NCBI RefSeq assembly: GCF_014206975.1
Contig: NZ_JACHOU010000017.1
Location: 41,512-105,511 of the forward strand
Source of the DNA: Aminobacter aganoensis
GTDB lineage: Bacteria > Pseudomonadota > Alphaproteobacteria > Rhizobiales > Rhizobiaceae
Length of the DNA stretch: 64,000 nucleotides
Direction: 5' to 3'
A program made the position numbers and the translations under genes. Below are positions 1 to 8,079 of the stretch, piece by piece. How positions within the stretch are numbered: the first letter of the stretch is position 1; each line of letters starts with the position of its first letter. A model generated the notes under the pieces. That model saw only the letters and a program-made list of their open reading frames with translations, was not told the origin of the DNA and made no database searches.

Positions 1-191
1 ATCGCCGGCTCGCCGGTGGCCGAGACCAGCCGGAAGTCGAATTGTGTTTCGCCAGCCACCCGGTTGGCGGCGCGCAACGGGTCGACGGCCGACGCCACGC
101 ACATGATGGACGCGCCGGAGAAGACGAGCATCGTCACCGTGAGCGGAGAGCGCTCCTCGCGAAAGATTGTCGGCTTTTCGCTTTTTGCCAT
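1..191 (-). CDS. GlxA-family transcriptional regulator, N-terminal part (runs off window)
   Basis: The first 63 codons lie on the minus strand, starting at the ATG complementary to 189-191. The protein begins MAKSEKPTIF and continues with a hydrophobic strand (VTMLVFSGASIM) and VDPLRAANR. This is the start of the DJ-1/PfpI-like domain of GlxA-type regulators, which carry a C-terminal AraC helix-turn-helix (outside the window). It is divergent from a carnitine operon, the same arrangement as the carnitine regulator CdhR in Pseudomonas, so a role as carnitine-responsive activator is inferred from position. Only the ligand-domain start is visible. Confidence 0.75.
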   Translation of the reverse strand, partial: MAKSEKPTIFREERSPLTVTMLVFSGASIMCVASAVDPLRAANRVAGETQFDFRLVSATGEPA

Positions 192-271
192 TTGGCTTTC
201 GTAAAACGCAAAACAAGCTGACGCAAGCGGCGCAATGATCTGCCCGGATTTGCTGACTGGGAGGAAATGCG

Positions 272-1189
272 ATGCCGCTCGAAATGAACCGCGAGGTCTT
301 CATTACCTGTGCCGTGACCGGGTCCGGTGGCACGCAGGATCGCAGCCATCTGGTGCCGCGCTCGCCCAAGCAGATCGCCGACTCGGCCATCGAAGCGGCC
401 AAGGCGGGTGCTGCGATCGTTCATTGCCATGTTCGCGACCCCGAGACCGGCAAGCCGCGCCGCGACATCCATCTCTACCGCGAGGTGACCGAGCGCATCC
501 GCGAGGCCAATGTCGACGTGGTCCTGAACCTGACCGCCGGCATGGGTGGCGACATGGTGTTTGGCGGCGTCGAGAGCCCGCTGCCGCTGAAGGAGGCCGG
601 CACCGACATGGGCGGCGCCACCAACCGCGTCGAGCATGTACGCCAGTGCCTGCCGGAGATCTGCACGCTCGACTGCGGCACGATGAATTTCGCCGAGGCC
701 GACTATGTCATGACCAACACGCCCGGCATGCTGCGCGCCATGGGCGGCATGATGACGGCGATGGGCGTGAAGCCCGAGATAGAGGCCTTCGACACCGGCC
801 ATCTGTGGTTTGCCAAGCAGCTGGTGGAGGAGGGCGTGCTGGCGCCCGACGCGCTGGTGCAGCTGTGCATGGGCGTGCCGTGGGGCGCGCCCGACGACCT
901 CAACACCTTCATGGCGATGGTCAACAACGTGCCGAAGAGCTGGACCTTCTCGGCCTTCTCGCTCGGCCGCAACCAGATGGCCTATGCGGCGGCAGCGGTT
1001 CTCGCTGGCGGCAATGTACGCGTCGGCCTCGAGGACAATCTCTGGCTCGACAAGGGCGTACTCGCCACCAACGCGCAACTGGTCGAGAAAGCGGTGACAG
1101 TGGTCGAGACCTTGGGCGCACGGGTTATCGGGCCCGAAGAGGTGCGCAAGAAGCTCAACCTCGTCAAACGCGCGCCGCTGGCCGCCTGA
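272..1189 (+). CDS. cdhC: beta-keto acid cleavage enzyme, probable 3-dehydrocarnitine cleavage (DUF849)
   Basis: A 305-aa BKACE-family TIM-barrel enzyme of normal length. The metal-binding HCH motif is at residues 51-53 in IVHCHVRDP, and a conserved Glu sits in RVGLEDN near residue 254. The family condenses a 3-keto acid with acetyl-CoA; beside carnitine dehydrogenase the expected reaction is 3-dehydrocarnitine + acetyl-CoA giving betainyl-CoA + acetoacetate, feeding glycine betaine formation. A GGAGG lies 7 bases before the ATG, which supports this start over the ATG five bases earlier in another frame. It is the first gene of a rightward operon divergent from the GlxA-type regulator. Family is certain; substrate is inferred from context. 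Confidence 0.88.
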   Translation: MPLEMNREVFITCAVTGSGGTQDRSHLVPRSPKQIADSAIEAAKAGAAIVHCHVRDPETGKPRRDIHLYREVTERIREANVDVVLNLTAGMGGDMVFGGVESPLPLKEAGTDMGGATNRVEHVRQCLPEICTLDCGTMNFAEADYVMTNTPGMLRAMGGMMTAMGVKPEIEAFDTGHLWFAKQLVEEGVLAPDALVQLCMGVPWGAPDDLNTFMAMVNNVPKSWTFSAFSLGRNQMAYAAAAVLAGGNVRVGLEDNLWLDKGVLATNAQLVEKAVTVVETLGARVIGPEEVRKKLNLVKRAPLAA

Positions 1190-1225
1190 TCACCGCAAGT
1201 TCAAATCTGCCGGGAGGGGCTGTTC

Positions 1226-2311
1226 ATGAGCACAATTTCCAAGGCAGCCGCCATTGGCGGCGGAGTGATCGGCGCGGGCTGGGTGGCGCGGTTGCTGCTC
1301 AACGGCATCGACGTGTCGATCTTCGATCCCGACCCGGAGGCGTCGCGCAAGGTCGGCGAGGTGATGAAGGGCGCGCGGCGTGCCTACAAGCAGATGGTGC
1401 CGGGAGGCCTGCCCAAAGAGGGCAAACTGACCTATGCCAAGACCATTGCCGAGGCGGTGGCAGACGCCGATTTCATCCAGGAAAGCGTGCCCGAGAGGCT
1501 CGACCTTAAGCACAAGGTGCTGGCCGAGATCGACATGCACGCACCCGCCAACGCTATCATCGGTTCATCGACCTCGGGCATCAAGCCGTCCGACATGCAG
1601 GTGGCGATGAAGAAGCACCCTGAGCGACTGGTGGTCGGACACCCGTTCAACCCGGTCTACCTTTTGCCCATCGTCGAGATCGTCGGTGGCGCCCAGACGT
1701 TTCCCGAGGCCATCGAGGTTGCCAAGGAGATCTATTCTTCCATCGGCATGAAGCCCGTGGTCATCCGCAAGGAGATCGAGGCCTTCGTCGGCGACCGCCT
1801 GCTGGAGGCGGCGTGGCGCGAGGCGCTGTGGCTGATCAAGGATGGCATCTGCTCGGTCGAGGAACTCGACGACATCATGCGCTACGGCTTTGGCCTGCGC
1901 TGGGCCCAGATGGGCATGTTCCAGGTCTATCGCATCGCCGGCGGCGAAGCTGGCATGCGCCACTTCATGGCCCAGTTCGGCCCGTGCCTGAAATGGCCGT
2001 GGACCAAGCTGATGGACGTGCCGGAGTTCAACGACGAGCTTGTCGACCTGATCGCCGGCCAGTCCGACGACCAGTCGTCGAAATGGTCGATCCGCGAGCT
2101 GGAAAAGATCCGCGACGACAATCTCGTCGCGATCATGGACGCGCTGTCGAAACAGAACAAGGGCAAGGGCTGGGGCGCTGGCGCGCTGTACAGGGACTAC
2201 ACCAAGCAGCTGGCGGCGCAGGCCAAGCCCAAGGTTTCGAAGGCCGCGGAGAAGGCCAAGGCAGCGAAGCCGGTGAAGAAGGCGGCGAAAAAGCCCGCCA
2301 AGAAGGGCTGA
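1226..2311 (+). CDS. lcdH: L-carnitine 3-dehydrogenase
   Basis: A 361-aa protein of the 3-hydroxyacyl-CoA dehydrogenase superfamily. The NAD-binding GGGVIGAGW is at residues 11-19, the SSTSG loop near 114-118, and the catalytic-type His 139 in VGHPFNP. The C-terminal half has the helical dimerisation region typical of carnitine dehydrogenases. It oxidises L-carnitine to 3-dehydrocarnitine, the substrate of the BKACE enzyme 36 bases upstream. Unusually, residues from about 330 to the end are a Lys/Ala/Pro tail, where several rhizobial homologues carry a fused thioesterase domain. The substrate call rests on the pairing with BKACE and the crotonase/acyl-CoA dehydrogenase genes that follow. Confidence 0.88.
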   Translation: MSTISKAAAIGGGVIGAGWVARLLLNGIDVSIFDPDPEASRKVGEVMKGARRAYKQMVPGGLPKEGKLTYAKTIAEAVADADFIQESVPERLDLKHKVLAEIDMHAPANAIIGSSTSGIKPSDMQVAMKKHPERLVVGHPFNPVYLLPIVEIVGGAQTFPEAIEVAKEIYSSIGMKPVVIRKEIEAFVGDRLLEAAWREALWLIKDGICSVEELDDIMRYGFGLRWAQMGMFQVYRIAGGEAGMRHFMAQFGPCLKWPWTKLMDVPEFNDELVDLIAGQSDDQSSKWSIRELEKIRDDNLVAIMDALSKQNKGKGWGAGALYRDYTKQLAAQAKPKVSKAAEKAKAAKPVKKAAKKPAKKG

Positions 2312-2315
2312 GACG

Positions 2316-3479
2316 ATGCATTTCGGTCTGTCCGAGGAACAGCAGCTCATCGTCGACACGACGCGCGCCTTCGTCGAGAACGAGCTTTACCCGCATGAGC
2401 AGGAGGTCGAGCGCACCGGGCATCTGCGGCGCGAGCTGATCGAGGAGATCAAGGCAAAGGCGATTGCCGCCGGGCTCTATGCCGCCAACATGCCGGCGGA
2501 TGTCGGCGGCGCCGGGCTCGATACGCTGACCTGGCTGCTCTACGAAAAGGAGCTTGGCCGCGCCAATTATGCGCTGCATTGGACCTGCGTGGCGCGGCCG
2601 TCCAACATCCTGCTCGCCGGCACGCCGGAGCAGCGCGAGAAGTATCTCTTCCCCTGCATTCGCGGCGAAAAGTCGGACTGCCTCGCCATGACCGAACCGG
2701 GCGCGGGCTCCGACCTGCGCGGCATGAAGGCGAGTGCTGTCCAGGACGGCAGCGACTGGGTGCTGAACGGCACCAAGCATTTCATCAGCCACGCCGACAT
2801 CGCCGATTTTGCCATCGTCTTCATGGCGTCCGGCGAAGAAGACACGCCGCGTGGCAAGCGCAAGAAGATCACGGCGTTTTTTGTCGACAAGGGCACGCCG
2901 GGCTTCACCGTGCGCGATGGCTATCGCAACGTCTCGCATCGCGGCTACACCAATTCGGTGCTGGAGTTCGACGATTGCCGCCTGCCGGCGAGCCAGGTGT
3001 TGGGCGAGGTGCATAAGGGCTTCGAGGTCGCCAACAGCTGGCTCGGCGCGACTCGCCTGCAGGTTGGTGCCACCTGCCTCGGCCGTGCCGAACGCGCGCT
3101 CGGCCACGCCATCGAATATGCCGCCCAGCGCGAGCAGTTCGGCCAGCAGATCGGCAAGTTCCAGGGCGTGTCGTTCAAGCTCGCCGACATGGCGACCGAG
3201 CTCAAGGCCGCCGAGCTGATGGTGATGGAGGCCGGCTGGAAATACGACCAGGGCACCGTCACCGACCAGGACATGGCGATGGCCAAGCTGAAGGCCACCG
3301 AGGTGCTGGCCTTCGTCGCCGACGAGGCGATCCAGATCCATGGCGGCATGGGCCTGATGGACGACCTGCCGCTGGAGCGCATCTGGCGCGACGCCCGCGT
3401 CGAGCGGATCTGGGAAGGCACGTCGGAAATCCAGCGGCACATCATTTCGCGCGCGCTGCTCAGGGCGGTGGGCGGATGA
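2316..3479 (+). CDS. acyl-CoA dehydrogenase, probable gamma-butyrobetainyl-CoA dehydrogenase
   Basis: A 387-aa flavoprotein of standard acyl-CoA dehydrogenase length. It shows the FAD/substrate loop TEPGAGSD from residue 126, the helical C-terminal domain, an IHGGMG motif, and the catalytic-base glutamate E367 in IWEGTSE. It starts 4 bases after the lcdH stop, so the genes are co-transcribed and probably translationally coupled. In this operon the likely step is desaturation of gamma-butyrobetainyl-CoA to crotonobetainyl-CoA, passing electrons to ETF. The family is certain; the substrate is inferred from neighbours and could be another short acyl-CoA. Confidence 0.85.
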   Translation: MHFGLSEEQQLIVDTTRAFVENELYPHEQEVERTGHLRRELIEEIKAKAIAAGLYAANMPADVGGAGLDTLTWLLYEKELGRANYALHWTCVARPSNILLAGTPEQREKYLFPCIRGEKSDCLAMTEPGAGSDLRGMKASAVQDGSDWVLNGTKHFISHADIADFAIVFMASGEEDTPRGKRKKITAFFVDKGTPGFTVRDGYRNVSHRGYTNSVLEFDDCRLPASQVLGEVHKGFEVANSWLGATRLQVGATCLGRAERALGHAIEYAAQREQFGQQIGKFQGVSFKLADMATELKAAELMVMEAGWKYDQGTVTDQDMAMAKLKATEVLAFVADEAIQIHGGMGLMDDLPLERIWRDARVERIWEGTSEIQRHIISRALLRAVGG

Positions 3480-3496
3480 TGCGGCTGCTTTCAGGT

Positions 3497-3595
3497 TCGA
3501 CCCTCCCCCTTGTGGGGAGGGTGGCCCGCAGGGCCGGGTGGGGGTGAAACAATGTCTTGCTCGACTTCTGACACCCCCACCCCGAAGCCTGCCGG
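3497..3595. repeat. GC-rich palindromic repeat overlapping the acyl-CoA synthetase start (R1)
   Basis: The first half contains a perfect hairpin, CCCTCCCC-TTGT-GGGGAGGG-like, followed by a GGGTGGGGGT block. This is mirrored about 40 bases later by ACCCCCACCCC. The same building blocks recur at 6725-6862. The element covers the intergenic space and runs into the first codons of the following gene. Confidence 0.75.
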
Positions 3596-5810
3596 GCGGG
3601 CGCGGCTCGAGCGCCTGCTGCGGCCGAAGTCGATCGCCGTGTTCGGTGGTTCGCAGGCGGCGGCCGTCGTCAAACAGTGCCTGAAGATGGGATTTGCCGG
3701 CGACATCTGGCCGGTGCATCCGACCAGGGATGAGGTCGAGGGTATCAGGACCTTCCGTTCGGTGGCCGAGCTGCCCGGTGCGCCCGACGCGGCTTTCGTC
3801 GGCGTCAACCGTTTCCTGACCATCGAGGTGATTGCGCAACTTGCCGCGCGCGGCGCGGGCGGGGCGATCTGCTTTGCCTCGGGTTTCCTTGAAGCCGGCA
3901 ACGACGATGCCGACGGCGAACGGCTGCAGGCCGAACTGGTGACGGCGGCTGGCGCGATGCCGGTCATCGGGCCCAACTGCTACGGCCTGATCAACTATGC
4001 CGACGGCGCGCTGTTGTGGCCCGACCAGCACGGTGGCCGGAGGCTCGCGCCCGGCGGACGCGGGGTCGCCATCATCACGCAATCGTCCAACATCGCCTGC
4101 AATCTGACCATGCAGAAGCGCGGCCTGCCGGTGGCGTTCCTGATGACCGCGGGCAACCAGGCGCAGACCGGCTTGTCCGAGATGGCGCTGGGGCTGATCG
4201 AGGACGAGCGTGTGTCCTGCCTCGGCCTGCACATAGAAGGCTTCGACACTGTCTACGGCTTCGAGCGGCTGGCTGTGCGGGCGCGCGAACTGAACAAGCC
4301 GATCGTCGCCATGAAGGTCGGCCGCTCCGAGCAGGCGCGCAAGGCAACGATCTCGCACACGGCGTCGCTTGCCGGCTCCGACGCCGCCTCGGACGCCTTT
4401 CTCAAGCGGCTCGGCATCGCCCGCGTCGACACTATCCCGTCGCTGCTCGAGACGCTGAAGCTGCTGCATGCGGTAGGACCGCTGCCCGGTTTCACGCTGT
4501 CGTCGATGAGCTGCTCCGGTGGCGAGGCGTCGGTCATGGCCGATAGCGCCGAAGGCCGGCGGTTGCGTTTCCCCGCGCTGGCGCCCGAGCACTATGCGCG
4601 GATAAAGTCGACGCTCGGGGCCTTCGTGGCGGTCGCCAATCCGCTCGACTACCACACCTTCATCTGGAACGACGAGCCGGCGATGACGACCACCTTCACG
4701 GCGATGGCCTCTGGCGGCTTCGACCTCAACCTGCTGGTGCTCGACTTCCCGCGTAACGACCGCTGCTCGGACGCCGACTGGTGGCCGACCGTGCGCGCCT
4801 TCGAGGCGGCGCTGAAGGCCAATGGGGCGCGGGGTGCCGTGGTGGCGTCGATGTCGGAGAACCTGACCGAGGAGCACGCGGCGGATCTGTTTTCGCGCGG
4901 CATCGTGCCGTTGCAGGGGATTGCGGAGGCGATGGACGCGGCGGAGGCTGCGGCGGCGATCGGCGAGGCGTGGCGGCGCAATCCCTCCCCCTTGAGGGGA
5001 GGGTCGATCGGCGGAGCCGATCGGGGTGGGGTCGTGCGCGCCGCTTTGGCGGTGCCTTCTGAGACTACCCCCTCCACCCGCTTCGCGGGCACCTCCCCCT
5101 CGAGGGGGGAGGATACCCAGCTCGACGAAGCCGCCGCCAAGTCCCTGCTGTGCAATGCCGGCCTTGCCGTACCAGCCGGCCGCCGCACGGCGAGCGTGGC
5201 CGAGGCCATCGTGGCAGCCGAGGCGCTGGGTTATCCTGTCGCGCTCAAGGCGCTCTGCGTTGCCCACAAGAGTGAACTCGGCGCCGTCAGGCTCAATCTG
5301 ATGACCAGCGAGGACGTGCGAGCCGCAGCCGCGGCCCTGCTGCCACTCGGTTCCGGCCTGTATGTCGAGAAGATGATCTCAGGCGGCGTGGCCGAGCTGA
5401 TCGTTGGCGTCACCAGGGACCCGCTGTTCGGCCCGGTCATGACCATCGGCACGGGCGGCGTGCTGGTCGAACTGATCAAGGACAGCGCCACGCTGCTGCT
5501 GCCTGCCTCGCGCGACGAGGTGGAGGCGGCGCTCAAGAGACTGAAGATGTATCCGCTGCTCGACGGCTATCGTGGTCGTGCCAAAGCGGATGTCGTGGCG
5601 GCCATCGATGCGATCATGGCAATTGCCGGCTTCGTCTCGGATCATGCCGATGCGATCGAGGAACTCGACATCAACCCGCTGATCGTCTGTGGTGAAGGGC
5701 AGGGCGCTTGGATCGCGGACGCGCTGCTGGTCGTTTCAAATGGCCCCTCATCCCCTGCCGGACCTTCTCCCCGTGAAGGACGGGGAGAAGGAGGCTGGCC
5801 GCTAGGTTGA
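3552..5810 (+). CDS. acyl-CoA synthetase (ADP/NDP-forming), repeat-invaded
   Basis: About 752 aa from the ATG at 3552; an in-frame ATG at 3510 is inside the repeat and less likely. Order: CoA-binding Rossmann domain (LLRPKSIAVFGGS), succinyl-CoA-ligase-like domain with phospho-His loop SHTASLAG (His codon near 4366), and C-terminal ATP-grasp domain from about 5120. The family makes acyl-CoA from acid, CoA and ATP with ADP release; here it would activate gamma-butyrobetaine or carnitine. Three palindromic repeats fall in the reading frame: one supplies the N-terminus (3552 to about 3595), one fills the linker before ATP-grasp (4984-5113), and one supplies the last 20 or so codons (from about 5742). 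All catalytic blocks stay in frame, so the gene looks functional. Confidence 0.83.
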   Translation: MSCSTSDTPTPKPAGRARLERLLRPKSIAVFGGSQAAAVVKQCLKMGFAGDIWPVHPTRDEVEGIRTFRSVAELPGAPDAAFVGVNRFLTIEVIAQLAARGAGGAICFASGFLEAGNDDADGERLQAELVTAAGAMPVIGPNCYGLINYADGALLWPDQHGGRRLAPGGRGVAIITQSSNIACNLTMQKRGLPVAFLMTAGNQAQTGLSEMALGLIEDERVSCLGLHIEGFDTVYGFERLAVRARELNKPIVAMKVGRSEQARKATISHTASLAGSDAASDAFLKRLGIARVDTIPSLLETLKLLHAVGPLPGFTLSSMSCSGGEASVMADSAEGRRLRFPALAPEHYARIKSTLGAFVAVANPLDYHTFIWNDEPAMTTTFTAMASGGFDLNLLVLDFPRNDRCSDADWWPTVRAFEAALKANGARGAVVASMSENLTEEHAADLFSRGIVPLQGIAEAMDAAEAAAAIGEAWRRNPSPLRGGSIGGADRGGVVRAALAVPSETTPSTRFAGTSPSRGEDTQLDEAAAKSLLCNAGLAVPAGRRTASVAEAIVAAEALGYPVALKALCVAHKSELGAVRLNLMTSEDVRAAAAALLPLGSGLYVEKMISGGVAELIVGVTRDPLFGPVMTIGTGGVLVELIKDSATLLLPASRDEVEAALKRLKMYPLLDGYRGRAKADVVAAIDAIMAIAGFVSDHADAIEELDINPLIVCGEGQGAWIADALLVVSNGPSSPAGPSPREGRGEGGWPLG
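4984..5113. repeat. palindromic repeat inserted in frame within acyl-CoA synthetase (R2)
   Basis: The element starts with the hairpin CCCTCCCCCTTGAGGGGAGG and ends with CCTCCCCCTCGAGGGGGGAGG. Internal palindromes include GATCGGCGGAGCCGATC and CCGCTTCGCGGG. It is read as low-complexity Pro/Ser/Gly/Arg residues between the ligase and ATP-grasp domains, with no stop and no frame change. It belongs to the same broad class as the elements in xdhC and in the surrounding intergenic spaces. Confidence 0.8.
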
Positions 5811-5860
5811 CGCCTCCCTCTCCCCGTCTTTCACGGGGAGAGGGTAAGGGTGAGGGGCGA
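5742..5860. repeat. palindromic repeat at the acyl-CoA synthetase 3' end (R3)
   Basis: An inverted repeat with outer arms CCCCTCATCCCC and the matching GGGTGAGGGGCG, and inner arms CTTCTCCCCGTGAAGGACGGGGAGAAGG and CTCTCCCCGTCTTTCACGGGGAGAG. The same class occurs at 32099-32225 and 42446-42575. The upstream gene reads into it and takes its stop codon (5808-5810) from it. Confidence 0.8.
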
Positions 5861-5924
5861 TTCTGGCCGACGGTCTTTAAAGGTTGTCCGGGCTTAGGCT
5901 GGACAAGGCGCAATGGAGGAAAAA

Positions 5925-6707
5925 ATGTCCGACGTCGTGAAAACCCGCAGGGAAGGCGTGATCCTCGAAGTCACGCTCGACCGGCCCAAGGCCAATGCCA
6001 TCGACCTCGCGACGTCGCGGCTGCTCGGGCAGACCTTCAAGGCCTTCCGTGACGATGACGGCCTGCGCATCGCCATCGTGAAGACGGCGGGGGAAAAGTT
6101 CTTTTCGGCCGGCTGGGACCTGAAGGCTGCCGCCAACGGCGATGCGGTCGACGGCGACTATGGCGTCGGCGGGTTCGGCGGGTTGCAGGAACTGCGCGAC
6201 CTCAACAAGCCGGTCATCGCCTGCGTCAACGGCATGGCGGTGGGCGGCGGCTTCGAGCTGGCGCTGTCCTGCGACCTGATCTATGCCTCCGAGCATTCGA
6301 GCTTCGCGCTGCCCGAGATCAAGGCCGGGACGCTGGCGGATGCCGCGACCATCAAGCTGCCCAAGCGCATTCCTTATCACGTGGCGATGGACCTGCTGCT
6401 GACCGGCCGCTGGATGGACGTCGCCGAGGCGCATCGCTGGGGCCTGGTCAACGAGGTGCTGCCGGCCGACAAGCTGGAGGAGCGCGTCTGGGAGATCGCC
6501 CGCCTGCTGGCAGACGGCCCGCCGCTGGTCTTTGCCGCCATCAAGGAGGTGGCGCGCGCGGCCGAGGTGATGGGCTTCCAGGAAACCATGAACCGCATCA
6601 CCAAGCGGCAATTCCCCACGGTGGACGAACTCTACGCCTCGGAGGACAATCTCGAGGGCTTCAAGGCGTTTGCCGAGAAGCGCGATCCGGTGTGGAAGGG
6701 GAAGTAG
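5925..6707 (+). CDS. enoyl-CoA hydratase/isomerase, probable crotonobetainyl-CoA hydratase (CaiD-like)
   Basis: A 260-aa crotonase. Both family catalytic glutamates are present, in GGGFELALSCD and LPEIKAG, as is the oxyanion-hole region FFSAGWDL. The ATG at 5925 is preceded by GGAGGA at 5915-5920; the in-frame ATG at 5913 lies across that ribosome binding site and is rejected. In context it should hydrate crotonobetainyl-CoA to carnitinyl-CoA, linking the dehydrogenase upstream to carnitine formation. Repeats flank it on both sides. The substrate is inferred, not visible in the sequence. Confidence 0.82.
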   Translation: MSDVVKTRREGVILEVTLDRPKANAIDLATSRLLGQTFKAFRDDDGLRIAIVKTAGEKFFSAGWDLKAAANGDAVDGDYGVGGFGGLQELRDLNKPVIACVNGMAVGGGFELALSCDLIYASEHSSFALPEIKAGTLADAATIKLPKRIPYHVAMDLLLTGRWMDVAEAHRWGLVNEVLPADKLEERVWEIARLLADGPPLVFAAIKEVARAAEVMGFQETMNRITKRQFPTVDELYASEDNLEGFKAFAEKRDPVWKGK

Positions 6708-6724
6708 GGCGTTTGGCCGGGCAC

Positions 6725-6862
6725 TTACCCTCCCCCCCCCCCCCCCCCTGTGGGGAGGGTCCGACCGCAGGTCGGGGGTGGGGGTGGCTAGGTGTGAGCT
6801 TGAGGACCCCCACCCCGCTCCGCTGCGCGGATCGACCCTCCCCACAAGGGGGAGGGTAAGGG
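6725..6862. repeat. palindromic repeat with a 17-base C homopolymer (R4)
   Basis: The left arm is ACCCTCCCC...TGTGGGGAGGGTCCGACCGCAGG and the right arm is CGGATCGACCCTCCCCACAAGGGGGAGGGTAAG, with GGTGGGGGT and ACCCCCACCCC between them. Bases 6732-6748 are an uninterrupted run of 17 C residues replacing the usual short hairpin arm. Confidence 0.8.
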
Positions 6863-6869
6863 AGAGCCA

Positions 6870-7811
6870 ATGACCGACTACACCAAACTCATCGACGCCG
6901 AGACCTGGGCCTTCATCGAGCGGACCAGTTCCTATTATCCGCCCGATACCATCGACTACACGATCGCCCAGCAGCGCGAGATCTATGACCGCATGTGCCG
7001 GGAGTTCTTCGCCGGCTATCCCGCGGGCGTTTCGGCCGAGACGACGGCAATCGCGGCTTCGGGGCGCGACGTGGCGATCCGCATCTATCGGATGGCCGGA
7101 CAGTCTTCGGAGGCGGTGGTGCTCTATTTTCATGGCGGCGGCTTCATCCTTGGCGGGCTCGACAGCCATGACGACGTCTGCGCCGAGCTGTGCGGGCGCA
7201 CCGGCTACGAGGTCGTTTCGGTCGACTACAGGCTGGCGCCCGAACACAGGCATCCCGCCGCATTCGACGACGCCATGGCGGCGTTCGAATGGGCAATCGA
7301 CAAATACCGCCAGCCGATCGTGCTTGCAGGTGACAGCGCCGGCGGCAACATCGCGGCTGCCGTCAGCCATGCAACGCGCGGCCACAAGCGGTATCCGGCC
7401 GGGCAACTGCTGGTCTATCCCGGCCTAGGCGGCGACCGCACGCGCGGTTCCTATGTCCGCCACGTCGAGGCGCCGATGCTGACGATCCGAGACCTCGACT
7501 TCTACAAGGACATCCGCACCGGCGGCGAGGACCGTATCGGCGACATCACGTTGTCGCCGCTGGCCGACGCCGATTTCGCCAACCTGCCGCCGACCGTGAT
7601 CATCACGGCCGAATGCGACCCGCTGTCGTCAGATGGCGAGGCCTACGGCGAGCGCATTGTCGCTGCCGGCGGCAAGGCGTTCTGGTTCGAGGAGCCGGGG
7701 CTGGTGCACGGTTATCTCCGCGCCCGCCACAGCGTCGGGCGGGCACGCGCCAGCTTCACGCGGATCGTCGGTGCAGCGGCGGCGCTGGGGCAGGGCGAGT
7801 GGGTTTGGTGA
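6870..7811 (+). CDS. alpha/beta hydrolase of the hormone-sensitive lipase family
   Basis: A 313-aa carboxylesterase-type hydrolase. It has the oxyanion-hole HGGGF, the nucleophile elbow GDSAGG, the acid-residue region ECDPLSSDG, and the catalytic His in LVHGYLR. It follows the carnitine genes on the same strand with one repeat in between. A role in hydrolysing acylcarnitine or another choline/carnitine ester would fit the operon but is inference only; the sequence shows a general esterase. Confidence 0.8.
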   Translation: MTDYTKLIDAETWAFIERTSSYYPPDTIDYTIAQQREIYDRMCREFFAGYPAGVSAETTAIAASGRDVAIRIYRMAGQSSEAVVLYFHGGGFILGGLDSHDDVCAELCGRTGYEVVSVDYRLAPEHRHPAAFDDAMAAFEWAIDKYRQPIVLAGDSAGGNIAAAVSHATRGHKRYPAGQLLVYPGLGGDRTRGSYVRHVEAPMLTIRDLDFYKDIRTGGEDRIGDITLSPLADADFANLPPTVIITAECDPLSSDGEAYGERIVAAGGKAFWFEEPGLVHGYLRARHSVGRARASFTRIVGAAAALGQGEWVW

Positions 7812-7832
7812 AGCGCTAACCAAGAGACTCGT

Positions 7833-8033
7833 ATTCCTTCGCACCCCCCTCTGGCCTGCCGGCCATCTCCCCCACAAGGAGGGAGATTAGTCGCTCCGCC
7901 GGCGGTGCCTAACCTGCTCGTTTTGCAGAGGGCATATCTTGCGGCGTTGGCGCTTGGCCACGACTCGATGAAGGCGTGATCTCCCTCCTTGTGGGGGAGA
8001 TGGCCGGCAGGCCAGAAGGGGGGCGAAGGAATG
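7833..8033. repeat. large inverted repeat in a convergent intergenic region (R5)
   Basis: Two near-identical 55-base arms (7833-7887 and 7979-8033) in inverted orientation are separated by about 90 bases. The arms contain TGGCCTGCCGGCCATCTCCC and CACAAGGAGGGAGAT. It lies between the convergent esterase and ABC transporter genes, so it could act as a bidirectional transcription barrier. No gene is visible in 7812-8079. Confidence 0.85.
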
Positions 8034-8079
8034 GAATAAGGGGTTGATATCCTCCCGCACCACACTCAAAGGCCAGAAC

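Noticed and set aside
16..204. 62-codon plus-strand frame at the window start
   Set aside because: The minus strand here encodes the recognisable N-terminus of a GlxA-type regulator; the plus-strand frame is its shadow.
2133..5267. 1044-codon open frame on the minus strand
   Set aside because: It is antisense to the acyl-CoA dehydrogenase and acyl-CoA synthetase genes; the translation is Arg/Gly/His-rich with no recognisable domain. Long antisense frames are expected at this GC content.
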